The translations under genes were made by a program, and so were the position numbers. From Beaufortia kweichowensis (Eukaryota; Chordata; Actinopteri; Cypriniformes; Gastromyzontidae): a DNA stretch of 64,000 nt. Of this stretch, positions 11,386 through 24,054 are shown one piece after another. Under the pieces are notes generated by a model. It made no database searches, was not told where the DNA came from, and worked only from the letters and a program-made list of their open reading frames with translations. The stretch covers positions 14,090,207 to 14,154,206 of the forward strand of contig CM032816.1 in the NCBI GenBank assembly GCA_019155185.1. The letters run 5' to 3'. Every line of letters starts with the position of its first letter. Within the stretch, counting starts at the first letter, position 1.

Positions 11386-12681
11386 ATGACGGCCCCACAG
11401 TCGAGAGTCTGAGAGATCTCACCGTGCCACTGGTGTAAAGGTGGCGTCCGCGGTGAGTGTGGAGGACTGTTGCCTAGCAATAGGTGATGTTGTGGGGCAT
11501 GAGCATATCATGTCGGCCTCCAGGATGAACAGCGCAACGGTTGTATTTCTAAGCTCAGTCGAGAAGGCCAATGGTTTGGTTGAGACTGGCATAGTTGTGG
11601 ATGGTCTCTTTACTCCTGTACTACTGCTTTCTATGCCGTCAAAAAAAGTGTTCCTGTCTAATGTGCCGCCTTTCGTTAAGAATGAGACTCTAGTGGGAAT
11701 CATGTCCCGTTATGGTAAACTGGTGTCACCCATCAAAATGATACCCACTGGCTGCAAATCCCCTCTGCTAAAACATGTGGTGTCTTTTAGACGCTTTCTT
11801 TTCATGGTTTTAAAAGAGGACGATGAACTTGACCTGTCACTGCACATTAAAGTGGAGGGCGTCAGTGGGTCCGCGACAGGTCAACGAAACCCGCCTGAAA
11901 CTGTAGTCGGAGGAAATAGTGCAGCTAATGTGGATGTTTCAGTAAATGCGGATGATTCAGTTAATGTGGATGATTCAGTAAATGTGGAGGCTTCAGTAAA
12001 TGTGGAGGCTTCAGTAAATGTGGAGGCTTCAGTAAATGTGGAGGCTTCAGTAAATGTGGATGTTTCAGTAAATGTGGAGGCTTCAGTAAATGTGGAGGCT
12101 TCAGTAAATGTGGAGGCTTCAGTAAATGTGGAGGCTTCAGCTGCTGAACCCGTCATAGAGACGGATAAGCAAAAAGATAATGATGCCGCTAATGTCCACA
12201 GTCTGACTGGCGGTCTGATAACACTGAAACAGAGGCGGAACAGAGCCAGTTTAAAGTTCCAGCAAAAAGGAAAAAGGCTGGAGATTCTAAAGTTGTCAAA
12301 GCAAAGAAAGCTGATGTGGAAGATATGTTTTGTGATGATGGAATGGAAAGCGGTAGTGAATCATCGGATTCTAGCGCTAGTCTGTCACAGAGTGATGTCT
12401 CGACACGCAGTTATGAGGTGGAGGATATTAAAAGTTTCCTTAAAGCTACCAAGAATAAAAGAGGGGTGCGTTTAAACGAATACTTCCCCGACATAAAGCA
12501 GTTTATTGATAAAACTAGGCACTTTATGTCGGAAAGTTTGTTTACAAACAAGGAGGTATATCGATTAAAAAAGATAATGAGAACACTTTCGTCTGGTGAT
12601 GCCATTGATAACAGTGAGAAAACACAATACTGTGACCATGCATGCAATGAGTGTGGGTGTACTTTTGCTATGTTTGTTTAA
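11386..12681 (+). pseudogene. E3 ORF1, lacks the CCHC knuckle; repeat-expanded linker
   Basis: ATG 11386 opens a frame that breaks within about nine codons. The main frame then runs from about 11425, giving VEDCCLAIGD, SASRMNSATVVFLSS, KKVFLSNVPPFVKNE and LKHVVSFRRFLFMVL (RRM-like units). In every other well-preserved copy a CCHC knuckle follows. Here the sequence passes from LHIKVEG straight into a short linker and eleven six-residue repeats, so about 35 codons are absent. A frameshift lies between about 12195 and 12230; past it the other frame gives FKVPAKRKKAG (NLS-like), an acidic Ser-rich stretch, and the conserved C-terminal module with NEYFPDIKQFI and YRLKKIMRTL, ending at 12681. The ORF2 frame opens at 12599, overlapping this end. 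Confidence 0.75.
11933..12139 (+). repeat. 18-bp minisatellite inside E3 ORF1 (eleven and a half units)
   Basis: The unit is close to GCTTCAGTAAATGTGGAG, encoding EASVNV with DVSVNV and DDSVNV variants at the left edge and once in the middle. It keeps the reading frame and occupies the same linker position as the repeats in E2 and E9. Confidence 0.95.
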
Positions 12682-15600
12682 TTTTTTATCTTTTTCACGC
12701 ATGTGTGAGGTGAATATTGCAACATTAAATGTTAATGGGTTAAGGGACATTAAGAAAAGGGCTGAAGTGTTTGAGGTGATCACACAAAAAAGAGTGGATG
12801 TTGCCATGTTGCAAGAAACCCACAGTGACGAGAGGAATGCGGCAGATTGGGTAGAGGAATGGAATGGAGTCTCTGTGTTAAGTCACAATACCTCACTTAG
12901 TGGAGGGGTTGCCATTCTATTTGCCACAAACTTTACGCCACACGAGTATCAGGTTGAGGAGATTGTTAAAGGTAGGCTTTTAAAAGTAAGAGCAAAGTTT
13001 GAAAAATGTATTTTTGTGTTTATTTGTGTCTATGTCCCAACCTCGACTGTGGAAAGAATGGTGTTTTTAAATACACTTTGTTCCGTTTTACAAAAATGCT
13101 GTACAGATGAATATTTATTTTTGGGTGGTGATTTTAACTGTACAGCGTCACAGTTGGACAGAAACCATATAGAGCCCCATCTGCCTTCACGAAATCGGTT
13201 AATGAAACTGGTTAAGACGCATGAGTTATGTGATATTTGGAGGCAGTTTAATGGGACACAGAAACAGTACACATGGACACATGTTCGTGATGGTGTGATC
13301 TCTCTGGCTAGGTTGGATCGATTTTATGTTTTTAGGCACCAGTGTAATATTGTTAAAAGATGCTTAATCACCCCATTGGGTTTTACGGATCACAGTATGA
13401 TGCAGTGTTTTGTGTTTTTAAACTCCATTAAATCAAGGAGTGCATATTGGAAACTAAATGTTAATCTGCTGAGTGATACTTTTTTTAAAGATGCGTTCAA
13501 GGTGTTTTGGGGTGAGTTTAGAACCTCAAAGTGTTCTTTCAATTCTTTACGACAATGGTGGGATTTTGGTAAAATTCAAATGAGACAGTTTTGTATGCAG
13601 TATACTCAAAACGCCACTAGAGAGGTCACTTTTGTTATGAACACCTTGGAGGCCGATATTTTAAAATTGCAAGAATTGGCTGAGTTAACTGGTGCTCAGA
13701 ATTATTTTGATTCTTTGGTAAATAAAAAGGCACAATTGGCTGATCTGCTGGGTTTTAAAGCACAAGGAGCTCTGGTCAGATCACGGTTCCAGAGTGTGAA
13801 TCAGATGGATGCTCCTTCCAGGTACTTTTTTAGCTTAGAGAGGAAAAATGGTCAGAGCAGGGCCATTCATGCCTTGCGTTCTGAATCTGGACTTTTTTTA
13901 ACAGAACCTGCAAAAATTCGTAGGAGAGCAGTTAGCTTCTATGAAAAATTGTACACAACTGAACTTGGAGCAGGATACGAGGGCAGAAGTGAGTTCTTTG
14001 ATGATCTACCTCAGGTACCAGAGGAAACAAATGCGGAAATCTCAGGTGCGTTGAGTGAGGAGGAGCTGTGTAAGGCCCTCTATGGTATGGAGTCCGGAAA
14101 AGCCCCGGGAATCGATGGGCTGCCAGTGGACCTGTATAAGTCTTTCTGGGCTGAACTGAGAGAGGATCTGTTGGAGGTTTTAAACGAAAGCTTGGCTGAA
14201 GGTCAGCTGCCTCTGAGCTGCCGCAGAGCAGTTTTAACCCTCCTGCCCAAGAAAGGTGATCTCACGGACATCAAGTGTTGGCGACCCGTATCACTACTTT
14301 GCACCGACTACAAGCTATTCTCCAAAGTCCTGGCAAACCGGCTAGCAGGGGTAATGAAGTATGTCATCCATCCTGACCAGACCTACTGTGTTCCTGGTAG
14401 GTCGATAGTCGACAATGTTTCTTTGATTCGGGATGATTTTGAGGTCTCCAAGATGCTTCAACTAGATTGTGGTCTAATTTCGTTAGACCAGGAAAAAGCA
14501 TTTGATCGTGTGGAACACTGTTACCTTTGGAAAGTTTTAAAGTCGTTTGGGTTTTGCAAAAAGTTTGTGGAATATATTAAAGTTCTTTATAGTGAAATGG
14601 AGAGTATTCTTAAGATCAATGGTGGTTTATGTGCTCCTTTCAAAGTTTTTAGAGGTGTTAGACAGGGGTGTTCATTATCTGGGATGCTCTATTCTCTAGC
14701 GATTGAACCACTTTTACAACAAATAAGAGTGAAATTACACGGTATGTGCTTTCCAAATTGCAAGGAGAATCTTATATTGTCAGCTTATGCTGATGATGTG
14801 ATAGTGATAATTAGTAGTCAAAGGGACATACATGTTTTGTCAGAAATACTTTCGTCCTTTAAAAGTGTATCTTCTGCATGTGTAAACTGGAAAAAAAGTG
14901 AAGCTGTATTAATGGGTAAATGGATGGAGGGCAAACCAAAACTTCCAGAGGGCTTAGTATGGAAAACATCAGGTTTTAAGTATCTAGGTGTGTTCTTGGG
15001 TGAGGATTTAATTGTGCAAAAGAATTGGGAAGGGGTCTTTGAAAAAATTGAAAGGCGCCTGGAAAAGTGGAAATGTCTATCACCAAAAATGTCGTACAGG
15101 GGCCGTATTTTAATTATTAATAATTTAGTTGCATCCACGTTGTGGCACAAATTTGCATGTGTTGACCCCCCCTCTCGCCTGTTAGATAAAATCCAGGCTA
15201 CTTTAGTAGACTTTTTCTGGGATAAGCTGCACTGGGTTCCGCAGAGTATGTTATTCCTGCCTAAGGAAGAAGGTGGACAAGGAGTAATACATCTACAAAG
15301 CAGGATAGCAACCTTTCGGTTGCAGCATATCCAAAAGTTATTAGTTTGGTCAGTTGATTCAAAATGGTGTGCTGTTGCTTATGCGATTTTACACAAGCTG
15401 GAGAATTTGGGATTGGATAAGACACTTTTTCTGTTGGACTCAAGGAAACTGAACACATCTGGCTTGCCGGTTTTCTATAAGAACATTTTTAAGGTATGGG
15501 GCTTTTGTCTTTTAAGCAAAAGCGGAGGATCCATAGTCTCTGCATTGGCTCTTGGAGGAACCTTTGATTCATGGGGAATTCGGCTGGACTTATCTGCGGA

Positions 15601-16599
15601 TGGATATTTCCCAGGACTGAACAAGGCACTCATCGACAACAAAGTCTTCACCTTGGGACAGCTACTGGAGGTGGCGGGATTTGACTTGAAAAAAGAGAAA
15701 GCGATTGCTCAACGGTTGGGTTTCAGGTCCATTCGTCTAGGTGCACAGCTGCTAAAAAAATGGAAGAACACCCTTAAAGCGGCGGAATGAGTGCGTTGCT
15801 GTACAGCCTTCGTGATGGCCTTGGAAAAGCCAAATCCAGTGGACTCTTTTCCTTATTTGTTTTGCAGTAAATTTGGAGGGTTTTCTGGGAGTGTCATTGA
15901 GAATGTTGAATCTGGTTTTGTGGAGTTTTGTCATGTTTCGGAAAAACACTGTATAAGTATTGTGTGGTCAGCTTTAAAAAAGAATGTTAGATAAGAGGGT
16001 TGACACACCATGGCGTGGTTTTTTTGGTTTGGATGTGAAAAAAAACCCTGAATGGAGGGCACTGTATAAACCACCATTGGTCAAAAGGGTAGGTGACTTG
16101 CAGTGGAGGATTCTTTATGGTGCGATTGCAGTCAATTCCTTTATTTCAGTGTTGAATCCAGAGATTGGTGCTGAATGCCCTTTTTGCAATGAAAGAGAAA
16201 CCGTCTTCCATGCTTTTGCAAAATGTGCTAGATTGGAACCTTTGTTTTTGCTGTTGAAGAATATTTTTACAAGTTGTAGCGAGACTTTTTCTTTGGAAAT
16301 GTTCATTTTTGGTTTTAAATATGTAAGAAAAAGGAAATTTATTTGTCAATTGTTGAATTTTGTAATAGGTCAAGCCAAGCTAGCTGTTTATGTGAGTAGG
16401 AAGAAGAAGGTGGAATACAACTTGGAACAGAATGTAGTTGTTCTATTTACCAGGAAAATATATGGTACAAGCAAGGATTTTGACAGATTTTAATTATTAT
16501 AAGTATGTAAATGATCTTGACACCTTTGAAGGTATTTGGTGCTGTAATAATGTTTTGTGTTGTTTATTTGAGGCTGATGTGGTTTTTACATTTATGTGA
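12599..16599 (+). pseudogene. E3 ORF2, APE endonuclease / reverse transcriptase, nearly complete
   Basis: About 1060 codons are open from ATG 12599 to a TGA at 15788-15790. Visible parts: hydrophobic leader VGVLLLCLFNFLSF; APE from 12701 with IATLNVNG, LQETHSDE, GGDFNCT (about 13121), LARLDRFYV (about 13303) and TDHSMM; linker; RT with LSCRRAVLTLLPKKGDL (about 14215), SLDQEKAFDRV (about 14482), VRQGCSLSGMLYSLAIEP (about 14655) and YADDVIVI (about 14785). After the TGA the same frame runs to about 15990. A frameshift then leads to EWRALYKPP, DLQWRILYG and the knuckle CPFCNERETVFHAFAKC (about 16178). Another shift near 16455 restores the frame to the ancestral end at TGA 16597-16599. The protein would nick the TC target and reverse-transcribe LINE RNA. 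One stop and about two shifts separate it from an intact frame. Confidence 0.88.
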
Positions 16600-16682
16600 T
16601 TTGAGCTTTTGGTGTAAAATGAAATGTGTTTAATTGTAGTGTAATTTTGTTACTGTTATTAAAGCTTTGTAAAAATCAAAAA

Positions 16683-16885
<203 letters not shown>

Positions 16886-17074
16886 CGCATGCGTGAGCGT
16901 GAGCGTTTGCTGAGTGAGTGCGGGGAGCGTGCGGTGAGTCTGAGCGCCTCGCTGCTGAAGCGAGTTTTTCTGCTTCTTTTTTTTTGCTTTTCTCTTTCTT
17001 TATTTTGGTTATTGGAGATTATAGGTTTAGTTAGGGGTGTATTTATCGCTGACTTCGGTCAGTAGTTGGGGATA

Positions 17075-18314
17075 ATGGGGTCTGATGCGGGAGATTTCTC
17101 GCAGTTAACACTCAGACATGGGTGTAAGTGTATGCCTGATGCAGCGGTGTCTGTGGAGGACTGTCTCACAGCGGTGAGTGCGGTGGTCGGGGGCGTGAAC
17201 ATTAGATCTGCATCCCGGATGAACAAAGCTATCGTTCTCTTCCTTAGCGAGAAGTGTATATGGTAGATGGACTAATAGAGGACGGTTTAGTAATCAATGA
17301 CATCTCTGTGCCCGTGCTGCCTTTATCAAGTCCATCAAAGAGAGTGGTCATCTCAAACGTTCCCCGTTTGTAAACAATGATAAATTAGAGGAAATACTCC
17401 AGAGGTATGGCAGAATAGTCAGTCCCATTAAAATGATCCCCTTGGATGTAAAACCCTGACATAAAACATGTCATGTCATTCAGGCGTCAGGCGTTCATGA
17501 TCCTTAAATCACAGTATGATCAACTCAATTTATCCGTAAAGATAAGTATCGATGGTAAAAACTACACTTTTATATCAGTTCAGATCGTCGATGCGATGTT
17601 TTGTTTGTGGTGGTTTTGGGCATGTTAGGCAATCTTGCCGAATCGAGACAGGCCAGCGGGCCCTGCCGAGGCTCCGGCTGCAGGCGGAAACAGCGAGAGA
17701 GGCGGCCGGTCGCGGATGTGGCAGCTGGGGCTCCAGAACCCCGCCCGGCGGAGCGAGCTCAGCGCTGGGGGTTGCGCCCGAGGAGAGGCGGTGCTGGCTG
17801 TCTCTTGCCCAGCCGGAGGCTGCGGGAGTGGCGGCCGGCCCGAGTCCTCTGTCCAGCTGTCCCAGCAGGCAGAGGCGAAGCTTGGACAGGGCGCTCGAGG
17901 TCCGTGTCTGAGACTGGTGCTACTGATCAAACATCGTGTAATGCAGCTGAAAGTAATGAGTCTATTCTGGACTCATTAACTATGAGTCAAGATGATTTCT
18001 CATCTCAAGAGCTGGAGTTAAAACTGAATGAATCTGACAATGATTATGAGGACATTGAGGGGCGGAAAATGATGGGATGGATTCAGAGCCATCCTCTGGA
18101 GGTAAGAAAAACTTTATTCTGTCCAGCAGATCAATCACTTTCTGGATACAACGAAGGGGTCGCATAAAACCTAAAATCGAGTCCTATTTTCCCGATTTAA
18201 GCTTGTTTCTGGTGTCTGGGTATATGGCCATGAGAAAAGCTTCCTTTGATGAACTTGATAAACCCAAAGCGGTACCGCCTCAAAAAGCTTCTTAGCAATG
18301 TTAAGAGCTTTTAA
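17075..18314 (+). pseudogene. E4 ORF1, broken, with a GC-rich linker segment
   Basis: ATG 17075 opens LTLRHGCKCMPDAAVSVEDC and SASRMNKAIVLFL, then stops at 17266. The second RRM-like unit lies in other frames at 17300-17500. The knuckle CFVCGGFGHVRQSC is intact at about 17594-17640. Directly after it comes about 270 bp of very GC-rich sequence unlike any other copy. An acidic stretch and the C-terminal module follow (ESYFPDLSLF; then, in a shifted frame, RLKKLLSNVKSF ending at TAA 18312-18314). Several frameshifts make it non-coding. Confidence 0.75.
17640..17910. other. GC-rich segment in the E4 ORF1 linker
   Basis: Roughly 270 bp, estimated by eye at about 70% GC with many CpG and GGCC/GCCC motifs, inside a copy that is otherwise AT-rich. 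It sits between the CCHC knuckle and the acidic linker. It is open in several frames, which is expected at this composition and does not show coding. I see no terminal repeats or target duplication. Its origin is unknown. Confidence 0.6.
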
Positions 18315-18405
18315 ACTCACAAGGTAAAAATGAATAAAGGTTGTTGTTTTTCTTAAATACTCTTGTGGACTAGTATTATGGAGTGGTTTTCTTTTATTCA
18401 TCCTT

Positions 18406-21400
18406 ATGGCACCTTTGAGAATCAGTTCATTTTAACATTAATGGGTGTCGTGATGCGGTAAAAGAACTAGTGTTTTGATTTTATCACAATGAAAGAGCAC
18501 CAGTGTGGCTTTTCTACAGGAAACACATACAGATGTAAATAATCAGATTCAATGGTGGAGTGAATGGAAAGGTCAGGCTATCTTAAGTCATGGGTCTAGT
18601 GTCAGTGCAGGGGTTGCTATTTTGCTAGCACCTGAACATAAAAGAGCAGCCTGTAAGCACGTATGAACTGGTTGCAGATGTAACTATTCATGACATTGAT
18701 TTCTCTATTATTAATGTATGCGCTCCCAACATTGGGCCAGAACGTGTTACTTTCTTTAAGAAACTAGAAAATGCTCTATGTGATGTGCCTCACGATGGGA
18801 CTATTGTTTTAGCTGGAGATTTTAATTGCACTCTAGATCACACCAAAGACAGAAACCACGATGAACCTCATAGTCAATCCAGCGGATGCACTTCGTTCTT
18901 TGATTAATTATCACAATCTGGTAGATGTTGGAGAGAAATATTTCCACAAGTAAGGCAATATACATGGTTAAAAATGAACTCTAATAGGGTATCTGGGGCC
19001 AGGTTGGATAGGATCTATGTACAGAAAGGCTATAAGAGATAAATATTTTAATAGTGGTATTTTCCCTACTGCTTTGTCTGATCACCACTTTTTATCCATT
19101 GATGTCACTGTAAAGAACACTTTTAAACACTCCTATTGGAAGTTCAATAATAGATTATTATTAGATCACAACTTTGTGCACTCTTTCAATTATTTCTGGG
19201 AGGTGTGGAGAGAGAAGAAAAACCAGTACAAGTCTCTGAGCCAGTGGTGGGATATCGGCAAGATCCAAATTAAACTGTTTTGCCAGGACTACTCAACATA
19301 CAACAAAAGCTTTTTGGAGAGTAAGATGGCTCAACTAGAACAGGAAATACTTCAACTTAATTTTGAAGGAGATAGTACTGATTCCATTGACACTCTAGAG
19401 TGTAACAAATTATTATTGAGCAAGTTACTGGAGGACAGAGCCCAGGAGGCACTTGTCCGTGCAAGATTTTTAACTTACAATAATATGGATGCTCCCACAT
19501 CTTTTTTCTTTAACCTGGAAAAGAAGACTGCAGAAAGGAAAGTTTTAGGCTGTTTGAAACTTCCGGAGGGGAGAAGGGTCACGGATAATCATGGAATTAT
19601 ATCCTATGCCCTGTCTTTTTACGAGGATCTTTACAGTGCTGAACCCTGCGATGAGGTCATGGCCGATCTTCTCCTAGAGGATTTACCACAACTTCCAAAG
19701 GAATATAAATCTGAGCTTGATAAACTTTTGTCTTTTGAGGAATTATCTGCAGCTGTTCAAGAACTGACCTCTTGCAAGGCTCCAGGCCTAGATGGATTTG
19801 CAGAATTTTACAAATGTTTTTGGCACGTTATTGGAGAAGACTTGTTTGCTGTTGTTACGGAAAGTATTAAAAGAGGTACACTGCCAATGAGCCTGCAAAG
19901 AGCTGTGATCACCCTCTTACCTAAAAAGGGTGATCTTGAAGATATTAGATGCTGGCGTCCAGTCTCTTTACTCGGGGTTGACTACAAAATTCTCTCAAAG
20001 TCTCTAACTAACAAAATTAAATTGTACATCTCTTCGGTAATTCATGCTGATCAATCATACTGCATTCCAGAACGGTCTATTTTTGATAATCTTTTTCTGA
20101 TTGGGATTTGATTTCCCTTGCCAGGGCACATAAGCTGGATATTGGTTTTGTTTCTTTGGACCAGGAAAAAGCCTTTGATCGAGTTGATCACAGTTTGATC
20201 ACAGGTTTTGGCCCATCTCTTATTGCTTATGTTAAATTACTGTACACTGACACATATAGCTTGTTAAAGATCAATGGTTCTCTTACAAGACCATTTAGTG
20301 TAAGCAGAGGCATACGGCAGGGGTGTGGTCTTTCAGGCATTTTGTATGCCATTGCAATTGAACCGCTTTTGGTTGTACTGAGAAACAAGCTGGGTGGCAT
20401 ATCAGCAGTGCATCCTTCCACCTCAGGCCCAATAACTGTTAGATTAAGTGCTTATGCTGATGATGTTACACTTATCATTAGATCTGCCCAGGATGTAGTG
20501 AGCCTGAATGAATGTTTAGAGGTTTATCAAAAGGCCTCCTCCTCTCGAATAAATTGGCAAAAAAGTTCAGCTTTTTTAATGGGTGATTGGGAGAATAGTG
20601 GTCCTCCTTCGCTTCCTCAGAACTGTTCTTGGAGCATGGAGGGGTTTAAAGTGTTGGGAGTTTTTCTTGGTTCTGACCAGTATATTCAAAAGAATTGGAA
20701 CGGAATCTTTGAGAAAGTTTCAGGACGCTTACAAAGATGGAAATGGCTTCTGCCTCAATTATCATATAGGGAGAGTACTTATTGTCAATAGCTTGGCTGC
20801 TTCAATGTTATGGCATCGTTTAAATGTGCTAGACCCACCAAAAGACTTGACACAACGTTTACAGAAGACCTTTGTTGATTTTTTTCTGGGGTGGGTATCA
20901 TTGGCTTCCCCTGCTAATCTTTATTTGCCAGTGATAGAAGGAGGGCAGGGACTGATTGATTTGGAATCCAAGGCAAAAGCTATGAGGTTACAAACTGCAT
21001 AAAAGCTACTTTACCCTGTAGAATTTAGGCCATGGGTGGCGTTTGGTCTGGCACTGCTCAGAACTTTGGTGGGTTATGTCTTGATAGGCAGCTATTTTTA
21101 ATGCCCTTTTATGATAAAAGTTTTTTATTTGGTGGTAATTTTATTTTTCTGTGTTAAATGCCTGGTCAAATTTTAATCTGACTAGACATGAGGTCAATCA
21201 TTTTGGTCTTGAAGAACCACTGTTTTATAACCCATTTTTAAACGTCAATATCTGTGCATCTGACACAACTGTTAAAGCCTTTATGGAAAAAGGACTGACC
21301 AAAGTTTCAGACTTGATCGATTCAGCCTCTAAATCATGGAGGCCAATGAGGGACGTTTGCAAGCAGGTTGGGTTTAGATCAATCAGGACAGTAGAACGGC

Positions 21401-22243
21401 TCATAAGGGGAGCTAAAGACAGCCCTACCCTCCACCCTCCTCATGTTTGTAAACTGTTTTATGGCAGGAGGTCCTTCCAGAGTCTCTTTTCCCAAGTTAT
21501 TTGTGTCTCCCAAGTGTTGTTGGGAGGGCCGATCGAATGGAAAACTGCTTACTTTTAACAACCTAAAAGTGGTTGATTTTCAGAAGGCTGGAAAGAAAGA
21601 CCTCTACCAGATATGTGTCAAAATAGGTCATTTTGAGCACATCAAAGACAGGGTTGATACGAAATGGAGAGAATTTTTAAAAGCTCCAACTGAGCTCTCT
21701 CCCTCTTGGAGGCTCTTTACAAGGGTCCCCTGCCCAAAGCGATCTGGTGATTTGCAGTGGAGGCTATTACACTCTGCACTGCCCTCTAACTCTCATGTTT
21801 CCAAATTCAATTTAAATGTTACTTCATCTTGTTTTTGTTCTTTACCAGAATCTGTTTTCATGTTTTTACTGAGTGCTTTTAGGCTGGTCCCACTTTTCAC
21901 ATTGCTTGGAAGGTTACTTGGGGACTTGGGGTTTGATTTTAATAATACACTTTTTATCCTTGGATGTAAATACTCCAGAGCACACAGACAGCGGTGGACT
22001 GTAGCTAATTTTATGATTGGTCAAGCCAAATTAGCTATTTGGAAGTCCTGCAGAATGGCTGCTGATGGCCACAATGTAGAGCTCCTTCAGTTATTTACTG
22101 CATTAGTGGAATCCAGGATAAGAATGGAGCACCGTTTCTTTCAAATGACCGATAACTTGCTTTCGAATTTGAGTTTTAAATGGTGTGTAAATAGAGCTTT
22201 ATTGTTACTTGGTGAAGATGGGGAAATAATGTTTAATTGGTGA
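18406..22243 (+). pseudogene. E4 ORF2, APE / reverse transcriptase, badly decayed
   Basis: A hydrophobic stretch (LVLWSGFLLFIL) precedes the APE Met at 18406. A stop follows after eight codons. APE pieces include AGDFNCTLD (about 18811) and ARLDRIYV (about 19000). The longest frame (19017-20111) covers the end of APE, the linker and the RT start with LQRAVITLLPKKGDL. SLDQEKAFDRV, IRQGCGLSGILYAIAIEP and YADDVTLII (about 20452) follow after a shift. The C-terminal knuckle has decayed: the second half reads ESVFMFLLSAF, so the His and the last Cys are replaced. It ends at TGA 22241-22243. Confidence 0.82.
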
Positions 22244-22486
22244 TGTTTGCTTGGAATTTTGAATCTTCTCTTGGGTTGTTATTTGTGTACATGTTGGTTT
22301 TAATTATTTATTTATTTATTTATTTTTTGTTTTTCCTTTATTTTTGTTTTTTGTTTGTTTCTTTCCTTCTTTTTTTTTTTTTTTCTCTTTTCTTTTCATA
22401 TTTCCTGAACATGTTGGGAAATGATATGATTGGCCTATAATGTAGTGTGTTTCTCTGGATGTGTTAATAAAGTAGGTTAAAAGTCA

Positions 22487-22487
<1 letters not shown>

Positions 22488-22538
<51 letters not shown>

Positions 22539-22539
22539 G

Positions 22540-22571
<32 letters not shown>

Positions 22572-22602
22572 ACTCTCTCTCTGTCTCTCTCTCTCTCTCT
22601 CT
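22488..22602 (+). repeat. (TC)n microsatellite tract 4, between E4 and E5
   Basis: About 115 bp of TC dinucleotides with TCTG and TCAC interruptions. Confidence 0.95.
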
Positions 22603-22796
22603 GAGCGGATGTTGCGAGTGAGTGGGCGGAGTTGGCGTGTGTGAGTAGAGAGGAGCGCGTTGTATGAGTGAGTTTTTCTGTCTTTTTCTATCTTTTTGCG
22701 GCTTGTCTGTGTTAATATTTTTACACAGGCAAGTGTATTATCGAATAAATAGAGAAGTCGATTGAAAACACTGTCGATCAGCGAAAGCTGGTTGGT

Positions 22797-24054
22797 ATGG
22801 CAGCGTCTCAAAGTTTGGATAACTTAACGCGGAGGCATGGCGTTAAAGTTATCACCGCGGAGCGTTGCTCTGTTGAAGATTGCACGGTTGCAATTGCTGG
22901 AATAGTTGGATACTCTAGTATACTGTCTGCAGCCAGAATGAATAGTGCTGTAGTGATTTTTGGATAGTATAGAGAAAGTTAATGACGTTGTAGTGAAAGG
23001 GATAGTCGTTAACGATGTGTTTACTCCGGTATTGCCTTTGGCCCAGCCGGCAAAAAAGATTACGCTTTCTAATGTACCGCCTTTCATTAAGGATGATATG
23101 ATTGAAAAAGAATTAATGAGACATGGTAAAATTGTGTCTAAAATCAGGAAAATCGCGTTAGGTTGCAGGTCACCTCAGTTGAAACATGTGGTTTCATTTA
23201 GAAGACAATTACACATGATTCTAAAAAATGAAAATGAGGATCTTAATCTAGTCATGAAATTTAAGGTGGATAATTATGATTATGTGATCTTTGCAACTTC
23301 TGAAAATATGAAGTGCTTTGGTTGTGGACAGGAAGGGCATATGATTCGTGCTTGTCCTGAGAAAGAAGAACAGGTTGTGTTTGTGCTAAAAGAGAATAAT
23401 AATGAGGAACAGGTAAAGGTAGACCGAAATGAGGAACACACACAGTCAGATGCTGGTGAAGCAGTAAGTGTCATTGACACAGAAAAGAGAGATGGAAATG
23501 ATAATGGAAAATCTAGTAAAGAGAATTTGGAAGAGCATGGTGAGATTGATGCTAACTTGGCTGCAGTAGAAGTTGAGGAGGATATAGAAATGATAGAGGA
23601 TAAAAGTGTTTTTAAAACACCTGCAACAAAACGTAAATTGAAGAAAAAAGGCCAGTGGAAGAGAGCTAGGAAAGTGTCTGGAGATGAAAAGTCAGGAAAA
23701 GGTGATGGAAATCCTGGAATGCTGATGGAATTAGATATGAGTAATGTTGATGAGTCTGCCCCAGAAAGTGGAAGTGAGTCTTCAGGGTCTGTGAATTCAC
23801 TCTCACAAAAAAGGTCTGTTAGAAGTGCTTACACACTTGAGAAAATCAGAAAATTTTTACAAACAACTAAAGGAATGAAAGGAGTGAAAGTGGAAGATTA
23901 TTTCCCAGATCGAGAGTTGTTTATTAATTCAGCTAGAGTGTTGATGAAAGAGAAGGGTGAAGATAGCTTTACTGATCAAGAAATGTTCAGGTTAAAGAAA
24001 ATTGTGCAAAGGTTGAAGTTGAATATATTGAATGATGAATTTGAAACTGAATGA
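22797..24054 (+). pseudogene. E5 ORF1, one frameshift, all domains present
   Basis: ATG 22797 encodes LTRRHGVKV, SVEDCTVAIAG and SAARMNSAVVIF, then shifts by one base near 22965. The second frame runs to TGA 24052-24054: KKITLSNVPPFIKDD and KHVVSFRRQLHMIL (RRM-like), the knuckle CFGCGQEGHMIRAC (about 23313-23360), a charged linker with no tandem repeat, the NLS-like ATKRKLKKKGQWKR, an acidic Ser-rich stretch, and the C-terminal module with YTLEKIRKFLQTTKG, EDYFPDRELFI and FRLKKIVQRL. The ORF2 frame starts 23 bp before this stop. Confidence 0.85.

Larger units (their letters stand above)
16883..22487 (+). mobile_element. LINE copy E4 (lineage B)
   Basis: Full length between TC tracts 3 and 4. 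It starts GTGCGCATGCGTG (NRF1-like palindrome at 16885-16894). The 5' UTR is 16883-17074. The 3' UTR is 22244-22487, strongly T-rich, with AATAAAG about 20 bp before the tract. It is heavily mutated. E8 is its nearest relative. Confidence 0.85.

Noticed and set aside
11933..12139. Regular repeats that could suggest a CRISPR array
   Set aside because: Units are contiguous with no spacers and lie in frame in an ORF in eukaryotic DNA.
11881..12156. Threonine/serine-rich minus-strand frame over the E3 repeats
   Set aside because: It is the antisense shadow of the ORF1 minisatellite; the plus frame fits the family.
17601..18167. 188-codon frame over the GC-rich segment as a separate gene
   Set aside because: High GC content opens several frames at once; the flanks are E4 ORF1, and the frame includes its acidic linker.
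22300..22440. T-rich stretch with a hydrophobic frame after E4 ORF2
   Set aside because: Low-complexity 3' UTR; no homologous frame in the other copies.
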